Origin: Caprimulgus europaeus
Lineage: Eukaryota > Chordata > Aves > Caprimulgiformes > Caprimulgidae
Assembly: GCA_907165065.1 (NCBI GenBank)
Contig: OU015541.1
Coordinates: 124,001 to 188,000 of the forward strand
Reading direction: 5' to 3'
Length of the DNA stretch: 64,000 nt
The position numbers and the translations under genes were made by a program. Below the pieces are notes generated by a model. The model had not been told where the DNA came from. It did not search any database and saw nothing but the letters and a program-made list of their open reading frames with translations. The stretch's first letter is position 1; every line of letters begins with the position of its first letter. Shown here piece by piece: positions 1 to 13,100 of this stretch.

Positions 1-1364
1 AACTTGAACCATCACAAATGGATCTGAAAGCCAGACCAGAATCATTCACTGAAAAAATAAATGACAAAAAGTTCATAAGGGAAAAAAAGAAAAAAAATCA
101 CACAATCCAGTGAGACTTCCACAACAAACACAGAAGAGACAACAGCAATAGGAAAAGGCATCAAAGCAGAGGACAAGGCAAGGAGACATAAGGAGAGAGC
201 AGACCAATGAAAACTGCATAGTCGATGTGGCTTTAGCAAAGGAGCAATGGCTTTAGGTAGCAGGGGAACAGGGGAATGCTTTGTGGTGGTTTTGTTTGTT
301 TGTTTTAGCTGAAACAAAGGAAGGAGCCTGGATCAGCAAGGGGAGGTAGGTGACAGGATGTGTCATATAAGGGGCAGCAGTTACAATCCACAGGTTCAAC
401 AATCTTAGCGATGAGTTGGGAGTTGAAGAGTTAAGTGAAGTCAAGATGATCTCAAGGCTGAGAAAAATCACGGTGTTACCTGCTTCTCAGCAATAAGTCT
501 GGAAAGATTAAGAATCCCACCAAAACTAGAAGAAAAACTCTAGAAGAAAACTAGAAGTATATGATCACACTACAGCCATTGAACATCAAATCAGGTGCTT
601 GAAATTGTGAGAAGTTTTTTTTCTCTCTTCTGGTGCTGGAGAGAAAACATGTATCATGCGTGTGTAGGACAGGAGGAGGAAGAGCTCTTCTGTCTCCTGC
701 AGCTCTGGGTGTGAGATTGACAACTAATGTGGTGCAAAGAAGGAACAACTGGTGTTTGATCTGCTGTGATCCAGTATAGTTCCAAGACTATACAGCCACA
801 CTGCATTTGAACCAGCACTGAAGTCTGCACTAATTGCTGGTGTTTGGTGCATATCAGACATACACAGTGCAGTAACTGCTGGAAGAGCTTGCACCCACCT
901 TGCAAGTGGGGTGTAACAACTTGTCTCCTGTGCACAATTTCAAATACGAATCCACATGGAGAGATACTGCTTTAAGTGCCACCGGTGCCCTTGGAATACA
1001 CAGAGTAAGACTACAAATGTAGTCACGGTGCACATTCACTGCTAACCATATGTGTTATCATTTGAATGCTCAGGTCTGTTCCACGTTCTTTCCTGGGCAG
1101 GAAGGAGATTTTGTATAATCACTTGGTTCACTTCATGATGCTAAGGTATAAGCAAAGGCAGCTCATTAGCTGCTTGACACAAGAACAACCGAGCTAAGAG
1201 TGAAGGCCCTTACAGTTACTGGGTAAAAAGTCTCAAAGGAAAGAGGGTACTGTGTGAGTGGTGAAACACATGATCAGCTGTTTGTGTATCTCAGGATGTG
1301 GCCTGGGGCCAGACCATGGGCACCTCCTAGCCGCAAATTCATTCTGTATCTTCTCACACTACAG
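1..1364. other. Flank upstream of the first supported EPB42 exon
   Basis: I see no convincing conserved exon here. The region should hold the EPB42 promoter and first exon unless these lie beyond the left edge. The only candidate I found with the right phase is a 49-nt open segment at 956-1004. It starts with ATG and ends at a GTAAGA donor, and it would join in phase to the exon at 1365. Its encoded residues do not resemble the N-terminus I know for this family, so I do not call it as an exon. Confidence 0.4.
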
Positions 1365-4300
1365 ATATGAGCATCAAAAAATGTGATTTCAAGATCAAAA
1401 TGAACAACAATAACCACCACACAGAAGAAATCAGCACTGAAAGGCTTATGGTGAGGCGGGGGCAGCCATTCACTATCACTGTGAGCTTCTCAGCTCCAAT
1501 ACACAGCTACCTGCAGCAGCTGAAGAAGACCTTCCTCACAGTACAGACAGGTAATATCATTACCATACCTATCAGAGCTCTGGTCCTCCACTCACCTAAA
1601 GAACACTGCTGGTGGCAAAAGCCATCTCCAGAGCTGGACAGAGGTGCCCACATTTAGAAGTGGGGCCAGTGAACTCTCTATCTAAGGCAGAGTAGTCTCC
1701 TGCTGCTGGGACTGCAGGGTCAAAACTAGATCTCTGTTCAGAAGAGACACTGCAGCACAATAACCAATGCAGGTTCACTACTCTCTGATTTGAAAGTACT
1801 CCCAGGATTTCTCCTCTCTCCTGGCTTTTGGTTTAGGAATGCTCAAACTTAGCTTGCCTGTTACAGACATTTTCTTTTACAGAGTGTTTTCAAGTGAGAC
1901 CCAAGAAGGGCAGCAGCACTCAGCTCCAGCTTGTTTTACCATAATCTGAGCATTTGGTTGTGACTTCTGTTAAAAGACACTGAATACCAGGAGCAGCAGG
2001 TCTGCACCATTCTGGCTGTTCCTGGTTTCTAAAAATCTATGAAATACACATCCCACATTCAAACATGGAGGCCCGAGTGCAGTACTAGCCTTAGGAAGAT
2101 TCACTAGGCATGAAGCTGCTAAAGGATTAAGACTCTCTCACAAGAAAGGAGAGTCATGGCTGCAGATATAGACAAGGTCCCTGCAATCTGCATGGGGTGA
2201 GGATGCATGTCCGGAATAGACACAAACAGATTTCTTTGGTTGCAGGACCACATCCTTCCAAAGCAGATGGAACTCGGACTGAATTTCCCATCTCCAGTCT
2301 GGGAGACCAGAAGCAATGGAGCGCAGCACTGGAAGAACAGGACCCATTCTTCTGGACTATCTCTGTGAACACACCTGCCAATGCTCCCATTGGCCAGTAC
2401 ACTCTGCTTTTACATGCCTCCAAGTCTTACTGTCTCCTGGGCAACTTCACCCTTCTTTTTAATCCCTGGTGCCAAGGTATGTGGTCATAAACAGAAAGGC
2501 AGGCCGGGACCAGACACTTCACAAAAATACCTTTTGAGCTCTGGTATGCTGCCTCCATGGAGGTTGAGGCTGACCCACCTAGCGCTTCCTGTCACTCCTG
2601 CCCTGCTCCTCACAGCACCTTAGGAAGGAGGTAGGGGCTAATAAAAGCTCAGAGCTGCCTGGCTCAGCACTTCTGCTCCGTTCCTGGAGTCCTGCATTGC
2701 CAGAGCCCTGTCCTCCTGCTAAGGGAAAAATATTTGATAAATATAAATATTTGATAAATATAAATATTTTATTCTTTTAATATATAAAGATTTTAAGATG
2801 AGTCAGGATTATAATTGATCTGTTTAAGGCCATTGTATTTTTCTTAGGAACAGAGAATTCAACAACCAGGAGAGTAAAAGACCTGGCTAGTGCAATAGTC
2901 TAGGTCTAGAGGAACTTTTTGAACAAAGAAAGAGATGACAATGAAATTCCACTATCTTGTCTGATTCAGAATATGTAACATTTTTACAGGGCAGAATGCC
3001 AAGGACTGTTGAAGTCCTTGAAGTGCAGTGGAGTCTGCTGATGCAAGAGAGATGCAAGCGCATCTGAGACCAGGAATGCTTTCTTCCTGACAATTTTTTC
3101 CTCTAATCTAGACGATGAGGTGTTCTTGGCTAATGAGGCACAGCGGCAGGAGTACGTTTTGAACCAAGAGGGTATAATCTACTGGGGGACTGAAAATGAA
3201 GCCCTAGAACAACCCTGGGACTTCGGTCAGGTAAGCAAGAGGGCAAATATGTCTGCTCTCTTAAAGTCACCAGAGAAAGGGTGCATATCTCCTGTGTATA
3301 CAGGATGCTATCCATTTCCATACTGTGGCTCTGATGAAAGAACTTGCTCACTACACTCACTGTCTTTGTCTAAGACTGTGCAGGAGAACAGGGACCTGTG
3401 TTAAGTCTCATAACCTGTTGTATGTAATTTTAGCTACTTTCTCAGGCTGTGCTCTATGAAGAAATGCATTGATCTACATCTGGGCTTTGTGAGCCTTCCT
3501 TTCACTAACAGATACATAATAAAAGCATTTAACAGAGCTTAGTTATACTGTCTCTATTCTACAGGTAAAGCAAGGACAAGTAGATCTTCCAAGACCATCT
3601 GACACAGCCAGTGATCAGAATAGGATTTTATTCCACTTTAGCGCCACTAGATCACAAAAGTACCTCTGTGTCAACACAGAGAGTGCTCCAGAAAAACATT
3701 AGTTTCCCTCAGTCACGGGATGCAGTATCATGCTAATACATTTCCCACCTTGTTTCAATGCAGCTGTAGGTCTGCCTTTAGTATGTTGTACTCCCCCTTC
3801 AAATCTCTGCCTGGAGCTCTATTCCACAGCCCACTTTTTATAAGACTATCAGCAGAAAGAGAGAAATAACCTGCAAAACAGCTTCAAACCCTTGCAGCAA
3901 TTCCAGAGAACAAATGTTTAGGCCAAATTTCCTGAAATTAGGTGTTTTTGTTTCAGTTGGAGGACGATATTGTTGACATCTGCTTCACACTGCTGGATTT
4001 AGGTGAACGCCATCAACAAGACAAGGACCACATCCAGCGCAAGAACCCTATTTACATCTGTCGCACAGTTGCTGCCATGGTAAGGAGAGCAGACAGCAGC
4101 CCTGACCCTAGCAGAGACATGAATGCAAAGTGAAGGCCAGCATCTTCCCAATCCCAGTTTACAGCAACCCACTGATCAAAGAGGAAGACTGCCCAGGGCT
4201 GTTCCAAACAACACCTCCTGCCAATCTCCAGCCCTTCCTGATACTCCTGCAGATGACAAGTAGTCTTGCAGGAGTTTCTTAGCGGTGGCAGTACACTTAC

Positions 4301-7300
4301 TGAATAAATCTCAGAGAAGACCATTGCACCTGTTCTGCTCAGCCATGATCATACTTTGCACAAAAGATCCTTTTGGTTTCATCTGCCCTGGGAGGAGCTT
4401 CCTCAAACAGGATGAGGTGTACCTAGCAAAGAGATGCAATTCATTAGACTATCTTTCTCTCTTCTTTCCCTGCAGCTGAACTGCGATGAGTTTAGAGGAA
4501 TCCTGACAGAATGTGGGACTGGGCAATACTATAATGGGACACCTCCTTCCAAGTGGCTGGGAAGCAGCGCCATCCTCCGGCAGTGGGTTGCCAAGCAATG
4601 CAAGCCTGTCCACTACGGGCAGTGCTGGGTGTTTGCTGCAGTCATGTGTTCAGGTACAGTGGTGGTTCAAAGACTTTTGTTTTGAGCAAAGCCTTATTTG
4701 GTCTGCAGAACCTCTAGCATATGCCTTAATTACTGGATTAACATAGGTCACAGTAATCTTTAATATTTAGCTGAGAGGCAGATCATCAGTTTCCTCATCA
4801 ATATTCAGCATCCCTATCTCCGAGATAAAAAGTTACCAGTATGCATCATTCACTGAATACACCTACACTTATTTCCCGAGGTGGCAATGCCTCTTGCAAA
4901 GACCTAACAGCAGGCCTGATGCCACTCTTAATAGGCCTACCACCAAAAAAGGCTCTATATCTATCAGCACTGGCGCCCTTAGGGCAGGATGCACAACTGA
5001 TTCACAGCTCTTTCTACTGTACAGTTCTGAGGTGCCTCGGAATTCCTACCAGGACGGTCACAGGCTTTACGTGGGCTCACAACACTAACAGCAGACTGAG
5101 TGTGGATGAGTATTATGATGAAGATGGGACACTGCTTATGCAAGATAAAGAAAGGGCCCGTGTCTGGTAAGAAAACATAGCAGGGCCCAAGCAAGAATTT
5201 GAGACAGTATCTGGATCTAGGAAGTGATGGGGGCGGGGGGGAAAGAAAGAGGTAAACAGCTGCAGAGAGGTGGGTAGGCAACAGCTCAGCTGAGATCCTG
5301 TCTATATGACTTGTTCTTGAGAAATCACTGCAACCCAAACCAACGAGTGCCCTATTACTAGGGCCCACAAAGGAAGAATGACAGCCCGGTCCAGCTGGAG
5401 AAACTCCACTTGTGTCAGAAACCACACTCTCTGCTCTCCTCAGCATGCACGAAGCTCTTTCAAAGGAGCATTAATTGTCTGTGGTTTGGCTAAAACTTTA
5501 CTGTACCTCATGGCTCAGTCCCTTCGTATAAGCACGTGATGTTGTTTCTTGCAGGACCTTCCATGTTTGGAATGAATGCTGGATGGCTCGAGCGGACCTG
5601 CTACCAGAGTACAGTGGGTGGCAGGCACTGGATGCCACCTGCCAGGAAAAAAGCAAAGGTAAGATATCAAAGATAGGCTCAGGGGGTGGGGGGAGGAGTG
5701 GAGCAGGGAGCAAATAAAGCAGTTTGTCATTCTTCCCTTCCCCAACTTTCAATGCAAAGGATGCAAAAGGACAGGGACTCACCCTGTTTACTTTAAGCAC
5801 TAAATCATAATTCATCTGTTTGGCTTGTGCAGCTTGTGTAGCTCTAGGAGTTCTACCACAGCACTGCTCTTTAATGTCCTCCTAAACCAGATACTTCAAC
5901 ACACCCACTATAGATCTAAACTAGGCATGGATCTAGTTGGTGAAGCATCTCAATCTTAACTGGGCCAAGTTTTCTCTTTCAGGTCCATCCTTTTGTGGGC
6001 CAGCCCCTGTTCAAGCGATCAAGGAAGGGGACACAGAAGTTGATTATGACGTCTGCTACTTCTTTGCTGCCATCAATGCTAAATGCCAGGTCTGGATACG
6101 AAAAGCAGATGATACCGTCCAGCCAGCTCTCAGTGGCACAAAGTACACTGGCAACAACATCAGCACCAAGAGTGTGGGCAGCGAACGCTGTGAGGACATC
6201 ACACACAACTACAAGTATCCTGAAGGTACAGGGTAGGCAATGGCTGGCCATATTCCCTGCCAGTGTTACAAGTAAAGAGGAAAGGACTAAAGAGCAGAAC
6301 CATATGAGAGCATTAGGGTCATCCACTTCTCACTACTTCCCCTTCCTGAATGGCATGAGAACACCTTACTCTTGCTGTCTACAGAACCAAAGCGCAGGTC
6401 ATACTCCAGATTCCATTCTGCTTCATTACATTAAACAGCTGTCTAGAAGGCCAGGCCTTTCTTCACCAGGCACTTTTCTGTCTGGAAAACTTTCTTTCCT
6501 GATTTCTGTTACTGTACACTCTGTACATTTACCTCCCATTACCCCTGCAGTACATATAGATACATTTCAGATTCCAGCTTTCTGAAGAGGACTGTTGTGC
6601 TCTCAGATACTGTCTAAATTCCCCGCTCCAAAAGTAGCTCCCCTTCATAGACCATTACTGAGTGCTGTTTCCGTGACCCAACTGTACCATCTCATCTTAG
6701 CCTATGGCACGTTGTCTTCTTGATTACAGTCTATCACAAGAGAACACAGCACTGTGCCCTAGCTACAGCTATAGTTAAAGAGGAACTGCCTCTTTTACTC
6801 TGACGGATGTTAGCACCAAGGTGCTTTAAAAACCATGACAAATCTTTCAAAGTAGAATCTTTCAGGTACATCCAATGAGCGTCTTGTCAGCTGAAATCTT
6901 CAAAGTGCTCCATCCAGAAGCATAACAGAATACCTCTCTATGCTCTGAGAAAACTGTCTACAGTACTGCCAGGATAACTCAACACCATCCTTCTGCATTT
7001 ACTGCTTCACACTAGTACACAGGAAAGGATACTAAAATATGTACTCCCTTTCTTATGTGACAGGTTCTCTTCAGGAAAAAGAAGTACTTGACAAAGTCTA
7101 CAGAAAGATACAGAAACTTGAGACAAACAGCAGCAGCAAAACACAGTTTAACTCCATTCCTACTGCTCTTGAAGAGCCAGTTAACCTTTTCATCCACCTC
7201 CAGTCAAAGGGCTCTCTGCTACTGGGACAAGATGTTCTACTTTCCATTGAAGTGTTTAACCACAGTGGTGGAAAAAAAGTTACTCACCTGGTAACTGGGG

Positions 7301-9265
7301 CCCAGTCTGTACATTATAATGGTGTACCTGTTACCCAACTTTGGAAGGAAGAGTTTCATTTGATCCTCAAAAGCAATGAAGGTAAAGACTCTACTGTGTG
7401 CATGGTTAGAAAAGTATATCTAGTCCTCTCACTTCAAGAAAAATGCACTTAGCCATAAATTTACACAAGGCTAGCTGAATAGTTGATTGTAGGTGATTGA
7501 AATAAAACACTTCGGCAACATCACCTTAAGAGATTTTGAATCTGCAAATCCAATTGGGATCACTTGAGCTTTTAAATGCTGCAGCTTTTAGTACAACGTT
7601 GGGCACTAAACACTCCTAGGTACTATGCAGGCTAAGACCAGACTGTACTTATCTGTATTTCACCACTCTATTCCAGCTAACAACTTGCAGGTCTCTGTGC
7701 CTTATTCACGGTACAGACAACAGCTGGGAGAGAACCATCTGCTTAGGCTGACTGCCATGCTGAGAGACGAGGACTCCTTCTACATATACTTTGCTCAGGA
7801 AGAGATCAGCATTTGTGATCCTTCGCTCACTATTGAGGTTAGATCAGTCTATCATTCTGTTACTGCAGTAGTGTGAAAGTAGCTTTCATAGTCATAAGTA
7901 GCAAAAAAATGTTGCTGGTTGAGTGACTCTTCTCAGGCTGTGTTCTTTCAAAGGAAATTCCAATGACTCCTAACTCACCAGTCTGGAAATCAGATAATGC
8001 AGAAAGAAACTACAGCAAAAAACTGTAGTTGAGAAGAAAATAAGCTCTTCTGGCAACTGGCAGCTCAGGCTAAGATCTCTGGCACTGAAAAAAAATCATC
8101 TCCCTTTGACCATAGAAAAATCTCTTTCCTTCTCTCAGTTTCAGCTCATTTTCTTTTTTCAACAGTTTCCAGAAAACATGGTACAATATCAACCAAGCAC
8201 AGCAAAGATCAGCCTCCTGAATCCTCTCACCGAACCCCTGGAGAAGTGTGTGATAGTGATTGCAGGGCGAGGGCTCATTTATAGACAAAGAAAGTACAGG
8301 TAAGTGCAAACTGATTGACCTAAGAACAGTAAATGGAAAAATAGTCACAATACAAGCTGTCCCTCAAAATAAGCGGGCAACAATGTGGCAGGATGAGACT
8401 GCTACAACATGGAAGGCCCAGGCATCCCATCCTTTATTTACAGATAATACAGAAGATTTTGACACTGAAAAGGAAAAAAAGCCAGAAAACAGAACTTTCA
8501 ACAGATGTGTAATACATAAGTTGAAGCCCATATGACATTTGCAAAAGCTTCAACCCCAAAGGCCTAAACAGCAGAAGGAAAGGCCCCTGAAAACAAAAAG
8601 GGTAACAAGAGCAGTACCACAAGACTTAGGCAGAAATACACATTAAATAAGACAACAGTTATAGGTCACTGAAATGACCTATGAAATTAAGAAATTATTT
8701 GCTGTTGAGAAATCAATTGCTTTTTAGCCAGCCACCTGAACATCCATAAGTGGGATAAAACTATACTGTTTGTGACTTATTTTTCTACCCATCACCCACT
8801 GTCAGCAATAAGGATAGTTCCTGGTTACAATTTTTACGGTTTTCCCCTTCTCTATCGAAGAACCAGGCAAACCTGACTTAGCCAAGTCATCCAAAAAGGC
8901 ATGTTCTCCTTCACATGAAAAAAACCCCACATTTCTCTCAAGAAGCTGCATTAGGCCATTGTGGTAGTTTAGATAACTGCTAGGCTGCTTTTTTTTTTTT
9001 TTTCTCTTCACTTTTTTGGCATTACAGTCCTGTCTAGCAAATGCGTCTCCTGGGCCCTGGGAACTAGAAATACAAAGAGGTACGCATCCTGTATAATCTC
9101 TTCTCGCCTTTCAGGATGGGCTCCGTGCAACCTAAAAGTACTAAACAGCTGCAAATCCTGTTCACCCCCACCCAAGCAGGGCTTAGAAGACTCACTGCAC
9201 AGCTTACCTGCCTTCAACTCCAGAACCCGAAGAGCTACAAAACTATTGACATTGCAGCTGCCTGA
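1365..9265 (+). CDS. EPB42: Erythrocyte membrane protein band 4.2 (transglutaminase family) with an intact catalytic triad
   Basis: Exons: 1365-1550, 2246-2476, 3112-3230, 3957-4079, 4476-4653, 5025-5166, 5555-5658, 5983-6225, 7064-7381, 7677-7837, 8166-8299, 9115-9265. From the ATG at 1367 they give 695 aa, close to the human length. Order: transglutaminase N-terminal beta-sandwich, catalytic core, two C-terminal beta-barrels. The identification rests on the VRRGQPFTI segment, [16 protein letters not shown] followed by [21 protein letters not shown] and [12 protein letters not shown], and on adjacency to CCNDBP1 as in human. In mammals band 4.2 links band 3 and ankyrin in the red-cell membrane skeleton and has lost catalysis. 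Here YGQCWVF supplies Cys269 (4623-4625), FHVWNECWM supplies His329 (5562-5564) and WQALDA supplies Asp352 (5631-5633), with the usual Trp246. The two downstream splice phases fit a family-typical exon pattern. The true first exon is unresolved: the exon at 1365 begins with two bases of a split codon, and human starts with a tiny Met-Gly exon. TGM5/TGM7-like identity is less likely. Confidence 0.92.
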
Positions 9266-9358
9266 TGTCCAACTTAGAACAGGGTCCTGCTGTCCTGTTT
9301 ACAAAACAGTGTCATGATCTGTGCCCTGATCTCAGGCAAGCATACATGTTAATAGCTT

Positions 9359-9365
9359 AATTAAA
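9359..9365 (+). other. Candidate EPB42 polyadenylation signal (AATTAAA)
   Basis: An ATTAAA-type hexamer about 95 bp after the EPB42 stop codon is the nearest plausible poly(A) signal. No AATAAA is present between the stop and this point. Confidence 0.4.
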
Positions 9366-9845
9366 GTTATATTTAAAACCATTTCTGTCTTTGATTATTT
9401 CTACAAACTCAACTCTCTCCCATCTGCCACTATGCTCATTTATCCATCTGGATAAATGCTCAAGCAGAAGCTGCATTTCTCATCATGCATATGTCCTGAA
9501 CCCAGCACTGCTTAGTCATTTTTCCCTACCCATGGCAAAAAAGGATATGCTAGAACTTAAAGTGGTGACAGATGTAGCATTTCTCTAGAGATACACTCTT
9601 ATCGCCCTACAGATCCTTGATGTTGGTAAAGTAGTAAATAGTATTTTCTACAGCTTTCTGAGGAAATAGAAATAAGAACAATAGTTGATTCTTCTCTAAG
9701 GTTAGACAGGAAACAGCAGCAGTGGTACATATTTGTTAATGGTTCATCAGGCTGCTTGCAAAAGGGGCAAGATGTATATACCCTTCTGTATATACCCTCT
9801 GCTACCTGAAAACAGATAAAACCAGTCATGCAAATCTAGCAATAT

Positions 9846-9851
9846 TTTATT
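9846..9851 (-). other. CCNDBP1 polyadenylation signal (AATAAA on minus strand)
   Basis: TTTATT on the plus strand reads AATAAA on the minus strand, about 275 bp past the CCNDBP1 stop codon. It fits a short 3' UTR ending about 0.5 kb from the end of EPB42. The gap between the two genes, about 9370-9820, holds no other feature I can see. Confidence 0.6.
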
Positions 9852-10124
9852 GTTCTTTGAGCCCCATAGTAGTTGTAATGCCTGAAGAATGGGGCACATT
9901 CACAGCATGAAGATGCAGCACTGCACCATCCCAGGAATCCAAGCAAAATGACACCTTCTGCAATGGCAAAGAGCAACTTCCTGGGAGGGTTTTGTCAGGT
10001 GGTAGTAAAGTTATCTCCTAAAAACATTGTTCTCGTCATTCTCCCAGTAGCTGGAGAACAGCAAGATTCACTGGAAAAGCACATGCCAGAGCCAGTGGCA
10101 GCAATACATGTAGACATGGAAGAG

Positions 10125-13100
10125 CTAAAGTTGACCCTGTGTAAAGTTCTTGATTTTGTTCATGTTGTGATCTACTGCACCAGTTAGAAACTGCACCCAG
10201 CCTTCCTCTGATGGTGGACATACATGGCTTGTCCTGCAAAAGTGGAGGAAATTCATTAGGAAAGCCTCCTGGGTGTCTTATATCTATGCATCCAGACAAC
10301 ACATTGGTATGTGAAGTGCTGAATTACTACAGCGATAAAACAGGACTGCTATAACCTCCAAGTGCTTTGAGCAAGGAAAAACCCAAATTCATGTCTCTAG
10401 TCCCAAACCTTAATGCATATGTGCGTGTCTTCAGTGGGAACCACTTTCATTCCTACCATTCTTTTCTTACTCCCATCCTTTTATGTCTGAACAACATCAT
10501 AATTACTCCAAAATGACAGAATTTACTGTCTAGAAATAAGTCATCTTTGACAGGAGGTAGAAAGGTATCAACCTTCCTAGCAGGGAACACACACTTCCAA
10601 AACTGTAACTCGTACTTACTTTGTAATCTCTAAGACCTTCTTTAATACTGAGGCCAATTTAGCAGCCTAGAAAGAAACAAAAGGGAAATAAAGTGAGACA
10701 AACATGGGAAAAAGCCGGGGAAGCTATCTATCACTGCCATGTTGGGAGTGTGTCCCAAACCACTGCTGGCTGGGACAGGTGAAAATAAAAGACAGGCTGT
10801 TTTTTAAAGCATATGTGAAAATGTTTTTTTTCTTTAAACAGATAAGCCTATTATAAATTGGTAACTGGTATCAAGGCATCAAATTACAAGTAACTGACTG
10901 TAATGCAATTTGATATTAAGCAATATATTATTTTTTACCCCCAAAAATCAACTCACTGTCCAAAGGCATGAAACCAGAGTTAAGAATAAAAATCTCAGAT
11001 ATGAGATAACATACTTAATTTATGATGCAAGGGACCCCTGGAAAACATCTAGTACAACCTCCTGCTCAAAGCAAGGCCTACCTGGAAGTTCAGTCAGGTT
11101 GCTCAGAGCCTTGCCCAGTCAAGTTTTTAGTACTGACAAAGATGGAGATTCCACTGCTTCTTTGAGCAGCTTGTTTCAGTGCTTACCCATTCTTACTGTG
11201 AGAATTTTTCATCTGTATTTTTAATTTAGATAACTTTATTTGAGCAAGTCAACATTATCCAAGGAAGGAAGTACACATGTAGTTTATCAGCAGCCTTAGA
11301 CCTCACTTCCCTGAGGTACTGCCATTGGATGTCTCTATGGATTCTAGTTCAGAGACAAGTAGCCATGCTCTTCCCTGAAGAAGTAAAGATGAGGAATGCA
11401 CACCCACCTGAAGGAAGCTAAGCGTGCAAGAACCAAAGGGGACTCTTCATCCCTAAGAACTTGTTACTGTCAACAACATCCACCTCTGCCTGAGCGTCAT
11501 ATAAGCTCTCCAATATGATTTCTTCCTCTTCTCTACAGCCAAGTAAGTAACCTGCACGCAGGCTGCAGATACTTACATTGAGTCGCACAGCCAACTGGTT
11601 CACAGGTGGATACATGCTCAGTGCCAGCTCATCAACACTAAAATAGAAGAGAGGGGAGCAATGAATAAAGGTCCTGATAGCACAACTCATGCACCCTGGT
11701 GAAAGCCTATACCCACCCTGAATCTAAGTTAGGAACAGCAGTGCATGACAAGGAGAGAACGTCAATCATACCCATGTGACGCATCTCACTGCCTTCTCAG
11801 ACATCCTTGTGCCACTCCCATCTTAGAATGAGACATGGCTACAGTTCCACCTCCAAGCTGCAATGTATGTTCCTCTCCTAACTTGCACAAGGCTCAACAG
11901 CCTATCTTGTAATAACCCTCCCACCACACCTGCTTCCATCATCTGCTCACAGCTTCAATATCATAAAGGTTTTCCTAATCCATTCTCTAGACCTCAAGAA
12001 AAGACAGGGCCTGCTCTGGAGTAAAAAGCAGCATGGGGAGAGACCTGCTTACCTTGGACTGATCTCACTAGCAATGTCTGCAAGATCATCCAGCTGAGCG
12101 ATCCGCTCTGGACAATCAGCTTTTCCATAAGCCTTCACTACCCCCAAGACCTTCTTCAGGCAAGATTTAGAAGCCTTCATTAATCCCATGCAGGAGCTAA
12201 GCAGCTTCCGGTCAGCTTCTGACCAATATGTATCTCTGTTGCCCCGAAAGCCCAGCTCTTCATCTTCCATGATGTCACTGTAGGGGTCTTGCCCTTCCAC
12301 CAGAGCCTGAGAACACAGATGCACTGAAAACCCAGAGCCTAACATCAATTCCAGCAATACCCAGAAGGAAAGGGAAAACATAATCAAGAAATCATGCTAA
12401 TAATTTATGGAGGAGTCTCCCTCCAACCAGCATGTCAGTTGCCAGATTCTGTTAATCTTAGCAGGACTGGATTAAGAAAAAAACAACCTCCCACTCCAAT
12501 TCAACAAAGCAAACGGCAAAAACTTGGCAAACAGTACCAGTCTTACATCAAGCTAAATCACCTCATTGTCCCACCCCCGCTCCATAATTCAGCACGTGGC
12601 TTTGTGGAAACCTTACAGAAAGTAAACCACGTTTGAGTTTAAAAACTCATTAAGATCCAGTCATAATACAATAATCTAGCTCATATCAGAACAAATTTAA
12701 ATCAAAGTCTGTATATAAAACAATCCCTGTGTTCCATCACTGAACTATCACTGCAATCCCTCACTGCAGGTTCCTCAAAGACTTAGGGGCTTCCTTACAT
12801 GTTCCATCTCCTCCAGAGCATCCTTGACCACACCTAGACATGCAGCCAAAGCTGACACAACTGCTGCCTGGTTATCTGCAAAAGCAAAATGATGAAAACT
12901 GTGACACTGCACTGATTCAAATCAGCTTGCAACAACGTTCATATAGGTCTGTGATCATCAGATCTTAAGATTATAAGTTTAAACTTTTTCAGAGCTCAGA
13001 GCTGCAAAGTTGCCATGCAAATAATGGGGCCTGGTTTCCAAGCTTATACATTTCAAAAACATTCAAGTTTTGCAGAATGAGTGAGCCTTCATCGTACTTG

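Noticed and set aside
5979-6585. Open frames on both strands around EPB42 exon 9
   Set aside because: They are other-frame shadows; the correct frame of 5983-6225 continues the transglutaminase fold in phase.
9599-9829. 76-codon minus-strand frame downstream of CCNDBP1 with a CPFC motif
   Set aside because: It overlaps the region around the CCNDBP1 poly(A) signal and resembles no family; the real CCNDBP1 stop is at 10125.
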